64,000 nucleotides of DNA from Methylobacterium sp. 10 (GCF_000519085.1 NZ_KI912577.1:3714035-3778034), one strand, 5' to 3'. Shown: positions 35,531 to 45,180, counted from the first letter of the stretch. Numbers and translations are program-made. The notes: generated by a model from the letters alone, not told the origin.

Positions 35531-36123
35531 CGCCCCTGCCGGCGTTCTACGACGATCTCGATGCGAGCCTGGCCCATCTCTGGCAGCTCCTCCAGGATGG
35601 GCCTGCCCTTCGCCGCAACGCCTTTCACATGCCGGCTCTCGCCACGGTGGACGAGGCGGGCGCGCCGCAGGTGCGCACCATCGTCCTGCGCGAGGCGGAT
35701 TCCGGGTCGGGGAGCGTGCGCTTCCATTGCGACCGCCGCTCGCGCAAAGCCGTCGAGATCGCCGCCTCCGGCCGGGCCGCGCTGCACGGCTACGATTCGG
35801 CGAGCAAGGTCCAGATCCGGGTCTCGGGCACGGCCGTGCTCCATACAGATGATGCGCTGGCGGATGCCGCCTGGGCAGGATCGCTGGCCATGAGCCTCGT
35901 CTGCTACGGTGTGGCGCCGGAGCCTGGGGCCGAGCTCTCTTCGGGGGACGCCTATTCCCTGCCGGAGACCGATGCCAGCATCGCCGCCGGCCGCCCGAAT
36001 TTTTGTGCGGTGGTGGTGATGGCGACCCGCCTCGAGTTCCTGTTCCTTGATCGGCGTGGGCATCGCCGTGCCGCCTGGACGCGGAATGGCGACCGGTGGG
36101 CGGGGACCTGGCTGGCACCTTGA
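35527..36123 (+). CDS. Pyridoxamine-5'-phosphate-oxidase-like FMN protein
   Basis: 198 residues of the PNPOx-like split-barrel family: RRNAFHMPALATVDEAGAPQ, TIVLREADSGSG, FHCDRRSRKAVEI and VQIRVSGTAVLHTD, then a C-terminal FLFLDRRGHRRAAWTRN that resembles the family dimer tail. It probably binds FMN. Whether it oxidises pyridoxamine phosphate is uncertain, as the strict PdxH C-terminal motif is not seen. Coupled to the LABN gene by ATGA overlap. Confidence 0.8.
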   Translation: MTPLPAFYDDLDASLAHLWQLLQDGPALRRNAFHMPALATVDEAGAPQVRTIVLREADSGSGSVRFHCDRRSRKAVEIAASGRAALHGYDSASKVQIRVSGTAVLHTDDALADAAWAGSLAMSLVCYGVAPEPGAELSSGDAYSLPETDASIAAGRPNFCAVVVMATRLEFLFLDRRGHRRAAWTRNGDRWAGTWLAP

Positions 36124-36267
36124 ATAAAATCCTCCTCCTCCTTGTGGGGGAGAGTGGTCGCGGAGCGACCGGAAGAGGGGGGGCGACGCTTCCGGAGATG
36201 GTGCTCCCCTCATCCGACCCGCTTCGCGGGCCACCTTCTCCCGCAGAGGGGAAAAGGACGGCGGTGC
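36124..36267. repeat. Intergenic repeat-like hairpins between convergent genes
   Basis: 144 bp between two convergent stops. It has the CT/GA-rich structure ACCCGCTTCGCGGGCCACCT (hairpin CCCGC TTC GCGGG) followed by CTCCCGCAGAGGGG, and a GGTCGCGGAGCGACC hairpin near 36153. Such modules resemble short dispersed elements of this group and may act as a bidirectional terminator. Confidence 0.5.
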
Positions 36268-37455
36268 TCACATCGCCGCGCGCAGCCGCGCGAAACCGGC
36301 ATCGAGATCGGCCTGCAGGTCAGAAATCTCCTCGAGGCCGATATGGAAGCGTAGGCCCGGCCCGCCCGGCTCCCAGCGCGTGGCGGTGCGGTAGGTGCGG
36401 CAATCGAAGGGAATGACCAAGCTCTCGAAGCCGCCCCAGGAAAAGCCCATCCCGAACAATTCGAGCCCGTCGAGCATTGCCGCCACGGCGTTCGCCGGAG
36501 CCGGCTTCAGGACCACTCCGAACAGGCCGGACGACCCTGAGAAGTCTCGCTTCCAGATGGCATGGCCGGGATCCTCCGGCAGGGCCGGGTGAAGCACCCG
36601 CAGCACCTCCGGCCGCCCCTGCAGCCAGCGCGCCATGGCGAGGCCCTGGCGCTCGTGCTCGCGCAGGCGCAGGTTCATGGTGCGCAGGCCGCGCAGCGCC
36701 AGGAACGCATCCTCCGGCCCGGCGCACATGGCGAAATGCTCGAAGGTGCGGTGGAGCGCCGGCCAGTAACGCTCGTTCGCCGAGGTGAGGCCGAGGAGCA
36801 GGTCGGAGCCGCCGCTGAGATACTTGGTGCCCGCCTCCACGGCGATGTCGACGCCGCGTTCATGCGGGGGGAAGAACAGCGGCGTCGCCCAGGTATTGTC
36901 CATGACGACCGCGACCCCGTGCGCATGGGCGACCTCCGCGATGGCCGGCACGTCCTGCATCTCGAAGCTCTGCGAACCCGGCGCCTCCACCAGCACGGCC
37001 TTGGTGTTCGCCTGCATCAGGTCGCCGATACCGGCGCCGACGAGGGGATCGTAATAGGTCACGTCCACCCCGAAGCGCTTCAGCACCCCGTCGCAGAAGA
37101 TGCGGGTGGGGCGGTAGGCGCTGTCGGTGACGAGGAGATGGTCGCCCGCGCTCACCACGCTCATCAGAGCGACGGTGAGGGCGGCCAGACCCGAGGGGGT
37201 GAGCACCGTGCCCTTCGCGCCCGCGAGCTCGCTCCAGGCCTGGGTCAGCGAATCCATCGTCGGCGAGCCGCTGGTGCCGTAATCGTAGCGCCCGCGCCGG
37301 TGCTGCAGGTCGTCGTAGGTCGGGAACAGCACCGTCGAGCCGCGATAGATCGGCGTGTTGACGAAGCCATGCTGCGCGGAGGGATCGCGCCCCGCATGGA
37401 CGAGGCGTGTGGCCGGGCCGAAACGGGCGGGATCGCGGGGAGGGGTGTTCGACAT
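36268..37455 (-). CDS. metC: Cystathionine beta-lyase
   Basis: PLP enzyme that cleaves cystathionine to homocysteine, pyruvate and ammonia in methionine synthesis. 395 residues: GFVNTPIYRGSTVLFPTYDD, RYDYGTSGSPTMDSL, PSGLAALTVAL, VVMDNTWATPLFFPP with the Asp that binds the PLP ring, and TKYLSGGSDLLLG with the Schiff-base Lys. ATG 37455 (MSNTPPRD) is chosen. Cystathionine gamma-lyase or synthase share the fold; the YGTSGSPT region favours MetC. Confidence 0.92.
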   Translation of the reverse strand: MSNTPPRDPARFGPATRLVHAGRDPSAQHGFVNTPIYRGSTVLFPTYDDLQHRRGRYDYGTSGSPTMDSLTQAWSELAGAKGTVLTPSGLAALTVALMSVVSAGDHLLVTDSAYRPTRIFCDGVLKRFGVDVTYYDPLVGAGIGDLMQANTKAVLVEAPGSQSFEMQDVPAIAEVAHAHGVAVVMDNTWATPLFFPPHERGVDIAVEAGTKYLSGGSDLLLGLTSANERYWPALHRTFEHFAMCAGPEDAFLALRGLRTMNLRLREHERQGLAMARWLQGRPEVLRVLHPALPEDPGHAIWKRDFSGSSGLFGVVLKPAPANAVAAMLDGLELFGMGFSWGGFESLVIPFDCRTYRTATRWEPGGPGLRFHIGLEEISDLQADLDAGFARLRAAM

Positions 37456-37551
37456 GGAAACCGGTATGGGGGGAAGGGCGGTTGCGCCGCAACCTGAGCC
37501 CGGCCTGTGCGGTGGCGTCAAGCCGATGCTCCGCCGCTGAGTCCAAGCACC

Positions 37552-37703
37552 CCGTCATTCCGGGTCGCCGGAAGGCGAGCCCGGGATCCAGAGTCGCGAC
37601 GGATATTGGAATCAGCGCTGACGCAGCCGCATGATCGCGATCCACCCTCGCAACGTATGTGCGTCTGGATCCCGGGCTCCGCTATGCGGCCCCGGGATGA
37701 CGG
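37552..37703. repeat. 152-bp imperfect palindromic element
   Basis: Inner arms GAGCCCGGGATCCAGA (37577-37592) and its exact complement (37664-37679) plus outer arms CCGTCATTCCGGG (37552-37564) and CCCGGGATGACGG (37691-37703, one mismatch) surround a spacer of about 70 bp. It lies in the gap between divergent metC and aapJ. Its structure is that of a REP/BIME-like mobile repeat; no ORF inside. Confidence 0.8.
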
Positions 37704-37753
37704 CGGTGAGGGCGGCGGCTTGACCGCGGCGGCCGATCCTCTGCAATGCGCAC

Positions 37754-38770
37754 ATGCGCACTCGTTTCGCGCGGCTCCTCGGCGCCGCCCTTGTCCTCTG
37801 TGCCGGCCCTGCCCTTGCCCAAGGCACCCTCGCTCAGGTGAAGGCGCGCGGGCACCTCGTCTGCGGCGTCAGCGGCGGGGTCGCGGGGTTCAGCATTCCC
37901 GACAGCCAGGGCCAGTGGCGCGGGCTCGACGTGGATTTCTGCCGGGCGCTTGCCGCGGCGATCTTCGACGATCCCGCGAAGGTTCGGTTCATCCCGCAAT
38001 CCTCGGCCGCGCGCTTCACCGCCCTGCAATCGGGGGAGATCGACGTCCTCTCGCGCAACACCACCTGGACCCTGTCGCGCGACACCGCCGCCATGAACTT
38101 TCCCGTCATCACCTTCTATGACGGGCAGGGGTTCCTGGTGCGAAAATCCCTCACCATCGCATCGGTGAAACAGCTCGACCGGGCGACAATCTGCCTGCAG
38201 CAGGGCACCACCACCGAGCTCAACCTCGCCGACTGGTTCCGCACGCGGGGGCTGGCCTACAAGGTCGTCACCTTCGCCAACAGCGAGCAGACGCTGGGCG
38301 CCTACGAATCCGGCCGCTGCGACGCCTATTCCACCGACAAGTCCTCTCTCTACGGCGAGCGCCTGAAGACGGCGCATCCGGACGAGCACGTCATCCTCGA
38401 CGAGGCGATCTCGAAGGAGCCCTTCGCGCCGGGCGTGCGCCAGGGCGACGACACATGGCGAGACCTCGTCGCCTGGACCCACTACGCCATGATCGATGCC
38501 GAGGAGGCGGGGATCAGCCAAGCCAATGTCGAGGAGATGCGGAAGACCGCCCTCAGCCCCGACGTGCGGCGCATCCTCGGCCTCGAGGGCAAGTACGGCG
38601 AGGGCCTCGGCCTCACCACCGACTGGGCCTACCGGATTGTCCGCCATGTGGGCAATTACGCCGATTCCTTCGAGCGCAATGTCGGTGCGCAGACCCCCCT
38701 GAAGATCCCGCGCGGTCTCAACGCCCTCTGGAACCAGGGCGGCCTGCAATACGGGCCTCCGATCCGGTGA
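37754..38770 (+). CDS. aapJ: General amino-acid ABC transporter, substrate-binding protein
   Basis: Periplasmic component that captures many L-amino acids. 338 residues: signal peptide (about 1-23, LLGAALVLCAGPALAQ), then the cluster-3 binding-protein fold with LAQVKARGHLVCGVSGGVAGF, LDVDFCRALAAAIFDDP, DVLSRNTTWTLSRDT and CDAYSTDKSSLYGERL. The set with the next three genes matches the aap operon of Rhizobium. A GC hairpin follows before aapQ. Confidence 0.94.
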   Translation: MRTRFARLLGAALVLCAGPALAQGTLAQVKARGHLVCGVSGGVAGFSIPDSQGQWRGLDVDFCRALAAAIFDDPAKVRFIPQSSAARFTALQSGEIDVLSRNTTWTLSRDTAAMNFPVITFYDGQGFLVRKSLTIASVKQLDRATICLQQGTTTELNLADWFRTRGLAYKVVTFANSEQTLGAYESGRCDAYSTDKSSLYGERLKTAHPDEHVILDEAISKEPFAPGVRQGDDTWRDLVAWTHYAMIDAEEAGISQANVEEMRKTALSPDVRRILGLEGKYGEGLGLTTDWAYRIVRHVGNYADSFERNVGAQTPLKIPRGLNALWNQGGLQYGPPIR

Positions 38771-38789
38771 GGGGCGTGTGGGAGCAAGA

Positions 38790-38829
38790 CCCTCCCCCCT
38801 TCGCGGGGGAGGGTGCCCGCGGAGCGGGC
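38790..38829 (+). terminator. Intercistronic hairpins after aapJ
   Basis: CCCTCCCCC at 38790-38798 pairs with 38805-38813, directly followed by a second hairpin GCCCGC GGA GCGGGC (38815-38829). No T-run. In ABC operons such stems after the binding-protein gene often protect that mRNA segment or reduce read-through, so AapJ would exceed the membrane subunits. Confidence 0.55.
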
Positions 38830-38860
38830 GGGAAAGGGGCTACGCGCGGAGGAGTCCGTC

Positions 38861-40021
38861 ATGGCTGAATCCCGACAGACCTCCCTTCGCGCCGTGGCGC
38901 TCCAGATCCTCCTGGCGCTCGCCGTCGCCGGCCTCGTCTACGTCGCCTCCACCAACGCCGCGCAGAAACTCGCCAAACAGGGCATCGTCGCCGGGTTCGG
39001 CTTCCTGTCGCGCAATGCCGGGTTCGACATCAGCCAGCGGCTGATCCCCTATGCCGCGGCGACCTCGACCTATTTCGATGCGTTTCTCGTCGGGCTCTGC
39101 AACACGCTGTTGGCCGCAGCCCTCGCCATCGTTCTCGCCACATTGATCGGCTTCGTGGTGGGCATCGCCCGGCTGTCGCCGAACCTCCTCGCGCGGGGGC
39201 TGGCCTCCGCCTATGTGGAGGCGATCCGCAACGTGCCGCTGCTACTGCAACTCCTCGTCTGGTACGTGGCCGTGCGGGTGGCCCTGCCCTCGGCCGAGGC
39301 TCCCGCGAGTCTTGGGGGGGCCTTCGTCTCGCAGCGCGGCCTCGTCCTGCCGAGCCCGGAATTCTCAGGCGCCGCCTGGCTGGTGCCGATCGCTTTCCTG
39401 TCCGGCATCGCCGCCCTTCTGGCCTTGCGAAGGCGGGCGCGCCGCGCGGCCGAGACCGGCCTGCCCCCGGTCCGGGTCTGGCCGCCGGGGCTCGTCCTGC
39501 TGGTCCTCCTGCCGGGTCTCGCCTGGATCGGGCTGGGGCTCGCCGGCCATCCGATCGCGGTCGATTGGCCGGCGCGCGGCCCCTACGATGTCGAGGGCGG
39601 GTTGCCGATCCTGCCGGAATTCGCCGCCCTGGTCCTCGGGCTCTCCACCTACACCGCCGCCTTCATCGGCGAGATCGTGCGGGCCGGCCTCTCCAGCGTC
39701 GCGCGCGGGCAGGGGGAGGCCGCCTCCGCCCTGGGGCTGAGCCGGGGCCAGGCCCTGCGCCTCGTGGTGGTCCCCCAGGCCATGCGGGCGATCGTGCCGC
39801 CACTCACCAGCCAGTATCTCAACGTCACCAAGAACTCGTCGCTGGCCGTGTTGATCGGCTATCCCGACCTCGTCCACGTCTTCATGGGCACCGTGCTCAA
39901 CCAGACCAACCAGGCGGTGGAGGTGGTGGCGATCACCATGGCGGTCTACCTCACGCTCAGCCTCGCCACGGCCTTCCTGATGAACCTCTACAATCGCCGC
40001 GTGACCATGGTGGAGCGCTGA
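38861..40021 (+). CDS. aapQ: General amino-acid ABC transporter permease AapQ
   Basis: 386-residue inner-membrane subunit with about eight helices. The HisMQ-type permease signature is visible ([21 protein letters not shown] and the EAA loop [32 protein letters not shown], about 280-310), as is a large insert typical of AapQ relative to short HisQ permeases. ATG 38861 (MAESRQTS) has GGAGGAG upstream. It precedes aapM by 2 bp. Confidence 0.94.
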   Translation: MAESRQTSLRAVALQILLALAVAGLVYVASTNAAQKLAKQGIVAGFGFLSRNAGFDISQRLIPYAAATSTYFDAFLVGLCNTLLAAALAIVLATLIGFVVGIARLSPNLLARGLASAYVEAIRNVPLLLQLLVWYVAVRVALPSAEAPASLGGAFVSQRGLVLPSPEFSGAAWLVPIAFLSGIAALLALRRRARRAAETGLPPVRVWPPGLVLLVLLPGLAWIGLGLAGHPIAVDWPARGPYDVEGGLPILPEFAALVLGLSTYTAAFIGEIVRAGLSSVARGQGEAASALGLSRGQALRLVVVPQAMRAIVPPLTSQYLNVTKNSSLAVLIGYPDLVHVFMGTVLNQTNQAVEVVAITMAVYLTLSLATAFLMNLYNRRVTMVER

Positions 40022-40023
40022 GG

Positions 40024-41157
40024 ATGACGAGATTTGTCCGCGCCGATCTCGTCGCCTCCCGCGCGCCGCCCGCCGCTATCGGCGGCCCGCTCGGATGGCT
40101 GCGTCGGAACCTGTTCTCGAGCCGCGGCAACACCCTGACGACGCTCGCCATCCTCGGGCTCCTCGCCTGGGCGCTGCCCATCGCCCTCCGCTTCCTCGTC
40201 CTCGACGCGGTCTGGACCGGCGCGTCGGGGGATGCCTGCCGGCCGGAGGTGGCCGGGCGGCCGGTGGGGGCCTGCTGGGCCTTCATCGCCGACAAGATCA
40301 ACTACCTCGCCTACGGCTCCTACCCCGCCGCCGAGCGCTGGCGCCCCAACCTCGCCCTCGCGCTGCTCGCCCTCGCCGCCGGATGGATGCTCTGGCTCGG
40401 GGCGCCCCGGCGCGATCTCGGCGCGCTCTTCGCCTTCGTCGCCTTCCCGGTCTCCGCCTACCTGCTGCTTGCCGGCGCGCCCTCGCTTGGCCTCCCGTCG
40501 GTGGCGACGGGCCTGTGGGGCGGCTTCCTCGTCACCATGGTGGTGGCCACGGTGGGAATCGTATTCTCCCTGCCGCTGGGCATCCTCCTGGCGCTGGGGC
40601 GTCGCTCGCGGATGCCGGTGGTGCGCGTGCTCAGCGTCGGCTTCATCGAGTTCTGGCGCGGGGTGCCGCTGATCACGGTGCTGTTCATGGCCAACGTGAT
40701 GCTGCCGCTGTTCCTGCCCGGCGACATCACCGTCGACCGCCTGCTGCGGCCCCTCGTCGGCATCGCCCTCTTCGCCTCCGCCTACATGGCGGAGGTGGTG
40801 CGCGGCGGGTTGCAGACGGTGCCGAAGGGGCAGGAAGAGGCGGCGGCGGCGCTGGGCCTCAGCCACGCGCAAAGCCTGCGCCTCGTCGTGCTGCCCCAGG
40901 CCCTGAAGGTGGCGCTGCCCGGCATCGTCAACACCATCATCGGCTTGTTCAAGGATACGACCCTGGTCTCCATCGTCGGCATCAGCGATTTCATCCGCGT
41001 GCTCGAAACCTCCCGCGCCGATCCGCGCTGGTCGGCCGCCACCATCCCGGCCACCGCCTACGCCTTCGCCGCCCTGGTCTATTTCGCGGTCTGCTTCAGC
41101 ATGGCGCGCAATGCCGGGTTCATCGAACGCCGCCTCGCAGCGGGAGAGAGACGATGA
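40024..41157 (+). CDS. aapM: General amino-acid ABC transporter permease AapM
   Basis: 377-residue partner permease: N-terminal arginine-rich cytosolic segment, about eight helices, [22 protein letters not shown] and the EAA motif [27 protein letters not shown]. It contains the central extra region characteristic of AapM ([11 protein letters not shown]). The stop overlaps the aapP start by 4 bp (ATGA). Confidence 0.94.
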   Translation: MTRFVRADLVASRAPPAAIGGPLGWLRRNLFSSRGNTLTTLAILGLLAWALPIALRFLVLDAVWTGASGDACRPEVAGRPVGACWAFIADKINYLAYGSYPAAERWRPNLALALLALAAGWMLWLGAPRRDLGALFAFVAFPVSAYLLLAGAPSLGLPSVATGLWGGFLVTMVVATVGIVFSLPLGILLALGRRSRMPVVRVLSVGFIEFWRGVPLITVLFMANVMLPLFLPGDITVDRLLRPLVGIALFASAYMAEVVRGGLQTVPKGQEEAAAALGLSHAQSLRLVVLPQALKVALPGIVNTIIGLFKDTTLVSIVGISDFIRVLETSRADPRWSAATIPATAYAFAALVYFAVCFSMARNAGFIERRLAAGERR

Positions 41158-41894
41158 CCGAGATCTCCCCCGCCGTCGCGCTCTCCGGCGTCAACAAGTG
41201 GTTCGGCGCCCACCACGTCCTGCGCGACGTCGACCTCACGGTGGAGAAGGCCGAGAAGATCGTGATCTGCGGCCCCTCGGGCTCGGGCAAATCGACCCTG
41301 ATCCGCTGCGTCAACGGCCTCGAGGCGCATCAGCAGGGCACGATCCATGTGGACGGGATCGAACTCACCGGGGCGCAGGCCAGCGTGGACGCCGTGCGCC
41401 GCGAGGTCGGCATGGTGTTCCAGCACTTCAACCTGTTCGCCCATCTCACCGTGCTGGAGAATTGCACGCTCGCCCCCATCCACGTGAAGCGGATGGGCCG
41501 GGCGGCGGCCGAGGACCTGGCGATGGGCTATCTCGATCGCGTCCGCATCCCGCAGCTGGCGGCCAAGTTTCCGGGCCAGCTCTCGGGCGGGCAGCAGCAG
41601 CGGGTGGCGATCGCCCGCGCTTTGTGCATGAGCCCGAAGGTGATGCTGTTCGACGAGCCGACCTCGGCTCTGGACCCGGAAATGGTCAAGGAGGTCCTCG
41701 ACACCATGGCCGAGCTGGCGCGCGGCGGCATGACCATGCTCTGCGTCACCCACGAGATGGGCTTTGCCCGCGAGGTCGCCGACCGCGTGGTCTTCATGGA
41801 CGAGGGCCAGGTCATCGAGGTGGCGCCGCCGGCCGAGTTCTTCGACAGGCCGCGCCACGCCCGCACGAAGGCCTTTCTCAGCCAGATCCTGTGA
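41154..41894 (+). CDS. aapP: General amino-acid ABC transporter ATPase AapP
   Basis: 246-residue cytoplasmic ATPase that powers AapQM: Walker [10 protein letters not shown] (about 40-48), Q-loop [16 protein letters not shown], signature [15 protein letters not shown] (about 144-158), Walker [16 protein letters not shown] and switch His in CVTHEMGFA. Closest by eye to the polar amino-acid ATPases (GlnQ/AapP). It ends the operon. Confidence 0.96.
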   Translation: MTEISPAVALSGVNKWFGAHHVLRDVDLTVEKAEKIVICGPSGSGKSTLIRCVNGLEAHQQGTIHVDGIELTGAQASVDAVRREVGMVFQHFNLFAHLTVLENCTLAPIHVKRMGRAAAEDLAMGYLDRVRIPQLAAKFPGQLSGGQQQRVAIARALCMSPKVMLFDEPTSALDPEMVKEVLDTMAELARGGMTMLCVTHEMGFAREVADRVVFMDEGQVIEVAPPAEFFDRPRHARTKAFLSQIL

Positions 41895-42028
41895 CCGCCT
41901 CCCGCCGACGACGGCAGGAAGGGTCAGAAAATGGCACGGTCCGGCCGGACGGCGATGCTCGGGTTCGTTAACGGCCTTGGTTTAAAAGCGGTATTCAAGG
42001 TGTTGAGTATTTGTAGAAAGCGTATCGC

Positions 42029-42436
42029 GTGCGTATCTTGCGCTTCCTCGTCGTCGGCAGCGTCTTCGGTTTGAGCGTCCTGGCGATCGGCTTCGTCAGC
42101 GCCGACCGGCTGGCCCATCTCCCCGCCCCGCCGCCGCCACAGGTGGTGCGGGCGTCCGTTCCCAGCGAACCGCAGGATACCGGGTCGATCCCGTCCCCGT
42201 CCTTGCCCCTCGGCGGCACGGCCGGCCTCTCGACCACCGGCCCCGCCGCACCCCGCCCGACGGGAGCCAGGCCCACCGGATCGAAGCCTTCCCCATCGTC
42301 CGCCGCCAAGCCCGCGGTGACGAAGACGGCTTCCCTCAAGCCCGCGCCGGCCAAGCAAAAGGGCATGGACGGGTTCGACACGGAGCGCCTGAACGCGCTC
42401 TTGCGCGGCGACCCGATCACCCCGCCGCGCCGCTGA
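42029..42436 (+). CDS. Proline-rich exported or membrane-anchored hypothetical protein
   Basis: 135 residues from a GTG start. An N-terminal hydrophobic helix (ILRFLVVGSVFGLSVLAIGFV) acts as anchor or uncleaved signal. It is followed by about 90 Pro/Ala/Ser/Thr/Lys-rich, disordered residues and a short C-terminal conserved-looking patch (GMDGFDTERLNALLRGDPIT). No family recognised. A CT/GA hairpin follows at 42445-42476. Confidence 0.6.
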   Translation: MRILRFLVVGSVFGLSVLAIGFVSADRLAHLPAPPPPQVVRASVPSEPQDTGSIPSPSLPLGGTAGLSTTGPAAPRPTGARPTGSKPSPSSAAKPAVTKTASLKPAPAKQKGMDGFDTERLNALLRGDPITPPRR

Positions 42437-42444
42437 TCGACCTT

Positions 42445-42476
42445 CCCCCTTCCCCGGACGGGGAGAGCGAAGGGGG
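42445..42476 (+). terminator. Hairpin after the proline-rich gene
   Basis: CCCCCTT (42445-42451) pairs with 42470-42476 and CCCC (42452-42455) with 42460-42463, with a 6-nt bulge and loop GGAC. There is no T-run, so termination strength is uncertain. It resembles the hairpins at 13662 and 38790. Confidence 0.45.
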
Positions 42477-42574
42477 CCCTCGACGCATTGCCTCCCCCCA
42501 TCCCGCGCCCGAGCCTCCCTTCGGATCTTGGTGTAAAACGCGTCCTATCCCCGAGGCGGGACGGGAGGAACGTC

Positions 42575-43480
42575 GTGGGGCTGATCTACGCGCTCGGAGC
42601 CTACCTGAGCTGGGGCATCGTTGTGCCGGTACATTTCCGGCTGCTCGATGCCGTGCCGGCCGGCAGCATTCTCGCCCACCGCATCGTCTGGTCGAGCGTG
42701 CTCGTGGTCGGCCTGCTGGCGATCCTGCGCCGGCGGGTGCGCACCCCGTTTCCCCTGAGACGGCACCATGCGCTCCTCGTCGCTTCGGCCGGGCTCATCG
42801 CCGTCAACTGGCTGCTCTACCTCGTGGCGGTCCAGTCCGGGCACATGCTGGATGCGAGTCTGGGTTATTTCATCAATCCGCTGATGAGCGTGGCGCTCGG
42901 CGCCCTCGTCCTCGGCGAACGGCTGCGGCCGGTTCAGGCCGTGGCGGTGGGGCTCGCCGCCGCCGGCGTGGTCCTGGCGGTGGTGCTGGCCGGGCACCTG
43001 CCCTGGCTGTCCCTGACTCTCGCCGCGAGTTTTTCGCTCTACGGGCTGGTGCGCAAGGTGGTGGGCGTCGACGCCATGGTGGGCTTTGCCGCCGAGACCT
43101 TCCTGCTCCTGCCCGCCGCCGGCCTCTATCTCGTCTTCGCCGCCCCCTCCGTGGTGAACGGCGATCCCGTCCGCCTCGGCCTCCTGCTCCTCACCGGCGC
43201 CACCACCGCCCTGCCGCTGATCTGGTTCGCCGCCGCCGCCCAGCGCCTCACCCTCTCCACCCTCGGGCTGATGCAATACCTCGCCCCCTCGTGCCTGTTG
43301 GGCCTCAGCGTCCTCGTCTACGGCGAGCGGCTGGAGCCGCATCGACTGGTCCTGTTCGTCCTGATCTGGCTGGCGCTGGCGCTCTATGCCGGCGATTCCT
43401 TCCGCGCGGCGCGCAAGGCGAAGGCGCCGCCGGAGCCCGCCGGCGCTGGCCCCGAACGCCCCGGTATGCGATCGTTCTGA
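42575..43480 (+). CDS. rarD: RarD-like EamA-family transporter
   Basis: 301 residues with ten hydrophobic helices in two EamA repeats: GLIYALGAYLSWGIVVPVHF at the start, LAHRIVWSSVLVVGLLAI, DASLGYFINPLMSVALGALVL, SFSLYGLVRKVVGVDAMVG and STLGLMQYLAPSCLLGLSVLVYGE, all as in RarD. GTG 42575 with GGGAGGAA upstream is better than earlier starts. RarD is linked to chloramphenicol sensitivity in E. coli, but its physiological substrate is unknown. Confidence 0.87.
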   Translation: MGLIYALGAYLSWGIVVPVHFRLLDAVPAGSILAHRIVWSSVLVVGLLAILRRRVRTPFPLRRHHALLVASAGLIAVNWLLYLVAVQSGHMLDASLGYFINPLMSVALGALVLGERLRPVQAVAVGLAAAGVVLAVVLAGHLPWLSLTLAASFSLYGLVRKVVGVDAMVGFAAETFLLLPAAGLYLVFAAPSVVNGDPVRLGLLLLTGATTALPLIWFAAAAQRLTLSTLGLMQYLAPSCLLGLSVLVYGERLEPHRLVLFVLIWLALALYAGDSFRAARKAKAPPEPAGAGPERPGMRSF

Positions 43481-43500
43481 GGGAGATTCGGAGGGCCAGG

Positions 43501-44493
43501 ATGCACAACCTGATCACCGATATTGCCGGGATCACCGTGGGCCACGCCCAGGACGCGCGCGTGGCGAGCGGCACCACCGCGATCCTGTTCGACCCGGCCG
43601 TGGTGGCGGGCGTCGATGTGCGCGGCGGCGGGCCGGGCACCCGCGAGACCGACCTCCTCGACCCCGAGCGCACGGTGGAGCGCATCGACGCCCTGGTCCT
43701 GTCCGGTGGCTCGACCTTCGGTCTCGACGCGGGGGCGGGTGTCGTCGCATGGCTCGCCGAGACGGGGAGGGGGTTTTCCATAGGTGATGTCCGCGTTCCC
43801 ATCGTCCCCGGAGCGATCCTGTTCGATCTCCTCAACGGCGGCGACAAGAACTGGGGCCGCTTCTCGCCCTATCGCGACCTCGGCTACGAGGCCGCCGCCG
43901 CAGCGAGGCAGGATTTCTCCCTTGGCACCGTGGGGGCGGGCTACGGCGCGCGTACGGCCAACCTCAAGGGCGGCCTCGGCTCGGCCTCGTCCCTCGTGGA
44001 CGGTACGCCCGCGCGGGTCGGCGCGCTGGTGGCGGTGAACGCCTTCGGCCGGGTCACGGTGGGGGAGGGGCGGCGCTTCTGGGCGGCGCCGTTCGAGCGG
44101 GAGGGGGAGTTCGGCGGCCTCGGCTTCCCCGATCCGATGCCGGCGGACGCCTTCACCTGGCCGCGCGAGGCCCCGCCCGGCACCAGCACCACCCTGGCCG
44201 TCATCGGTACCGACGCGATCCTCACCAAGGCTCAGTGCCGCCGCCTCGCGGTGATGGCGCAAGACGGCCTGTCGCGGGCGATCCACCCCGTTCACACGCC
44301 GCTCGACGGCGACGTGGTCTTCGCGGTCTCCACCGGGCGGGTTCCCCTTTCCGACCCCATCACCGATCTCGCCCGTATCGGCGCGGCGGCGGCCGATACC
44401 CTCGCCCGCGCGGTCGCCATCGGGATCTACGCGGCGACCTCGCTGCCCGGCTCGGCTACGCCGCCGGCCTGGCGGGATCTGTGGGAAGGGTAG
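43501..44493 (+). CDS. P1-family (DmpA-like) aminopeptidase
   Basis: 330-residue Ntn-type self-processing peptidase family (S58). Motifs: ITDIAGITVGHAQDARVASG, VRGGGPGTRETDLLDP, ALVLSGGSTFGLDAGAGVVAWL, VPIVPGAILFDL, and TVGAGYGARTANLKGGLGSAS with the serine/threonine-type autocleavage site expected at GS. Members cleave N-terminal D- or L-residues or beta-peptides. 20 bp after the RarD-like gene, possibly one transcript. The substrate is not known. Confidence 0.9.
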   Translation: MHNLITDIAGITVGHAQDARVASGTTAILFDPAVVAGVDVRGGGPGTRETDLLDPERTVERIDALVLSGGSTFGLDAGAGVVAWLAETGRGFSIGDVRVPIVPGAILFDLLNGGDKNWGRFSPYRDLGYEAAAAARQDFSLGTVGAGYGARTANLKGGLGSASSLVDGTPARVGALVAVNAFGRVTVGEGRRFWAAPFEREGEFGGLGFPDPMPADAFTWPREAPPGTSTTLAVIGTDAILTKAQCRRLAVMAQDGLSRAIHPVHTPLDGDVVFAVSTGRVPLSDPITDLARIGAAAADTLARAVAIGIYAATSLPGSATPPAWRDLWEG

Positions 44494-44660
44494 GGGGAAG
44501 ATATCGGTCAGATTCTCGTCGAGTCCGGCATCGCAGGCCGCACCTTTTCCGGACGCCCTCAGCGAAGCGCAGGTTGATCCGGAACCTCACGCGAATACGC
44601 GCCACGTCAACAGCTCGTGCGCTCCACCCGTCCGGGGGAAGGGGGAGGGAACCGAGAGGG

Positions 44661-44936
44661 TCACTCCCCCTTGGCATCCTCCACCAGCTGCGCCAATCCC
44701 GCATCCACCTCGGCGCCGAGCATCGCTCGCTCCGCCTCGGTGAGGTCGCGTGCCCAGGTCGGGCCGGCGAACCCGGCGGCGCATTTGGCGCGCTCGGCCG
44801 CGATATAGGCTTCCGTTTCCTCCGGCTGCCGGCGCATGGCCTCGGCGAAGCCGAACCAAGCCGCGCGCTCCACCACCGCAAGGCGGGCGCGCAGGCGGAT
44901 CATCACCGCCCGGTCCGGGCTGACGTCGTCGCTCAT
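44661..44936 (-). CDS. Small helical hypothetical protein
   Basis: 91 residues starting MSDDVSPDRAVMIRLRARLA, all-helical and charged (RQPEETEAYIAAERAKCAAGF), no signal or membrane segment. ATG 44936 is the natural start. It resembles small DUF proteins with one Cys, but I do not recognise the family. It is followed downstream by a 167-bp gap to the peptidase stop. Confidence 0.6.
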   Translation of the reverse strand: MSDDVSPDRAVMIRLRARLAVVERAAWFGFAEAMRRQPEETEAYIAAERAKCAAGFAGPTWARDLTEAERAMLGAEVDAGLAQLVEDAKGE

Positions 44937-44973
44937 GGGGGTTTCGTTCCTGGGGTATCCGCTCCCGGCCGGG

Positions 44974-45180
44974 TCAGCGCCGCGGCTCGCAGCGGGTCTT
45001 CACGTAGGTGTCCGGATTGTTGCCGTGGCCGGCATTGGCCGCCAGGACCGGTCCCTGCATCATGCATTCCTGCAGTGTGTGAGCAGGCCCCGTGATCACG
45101 TCGAGGGCCGTCTCGCGGGAGCAGTCGGGGGCCTGGACCGTCGAGGCGCAGACCAGGGCAACGATGAGGACTGGGTTCAT
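44974..45180 (-). CDS. Small secreted Cys-containing hypothetical protein
   Basis: 68 residues: signal-like MNPVLIVALVCASTVQA followed by a short mature domain with three cysteines (PDCSRETA, ECMMQG, TRCEPRR). Size and pattern suggest a small exported protein, perhaps disulfide-bonded. ATG 45180 chosen over upstream frame. 37 bp upstream of the helical 91-residue gene on the same strand. Confidence 0.6.
   Translation of the reverse strand: MNPVLIVALVCASTVQAPDCSRETALDVITGPAHTLQECMMQGPVLAANAGHGNNPDTYVKTRCEPRR

Noticed and set aside
37456-37551. Possible SAM-type riboswitch upstream of metC
   Set aside because: I cannot match the SAM-II or other known consensus pairings by eye; would need a covariance-model search.
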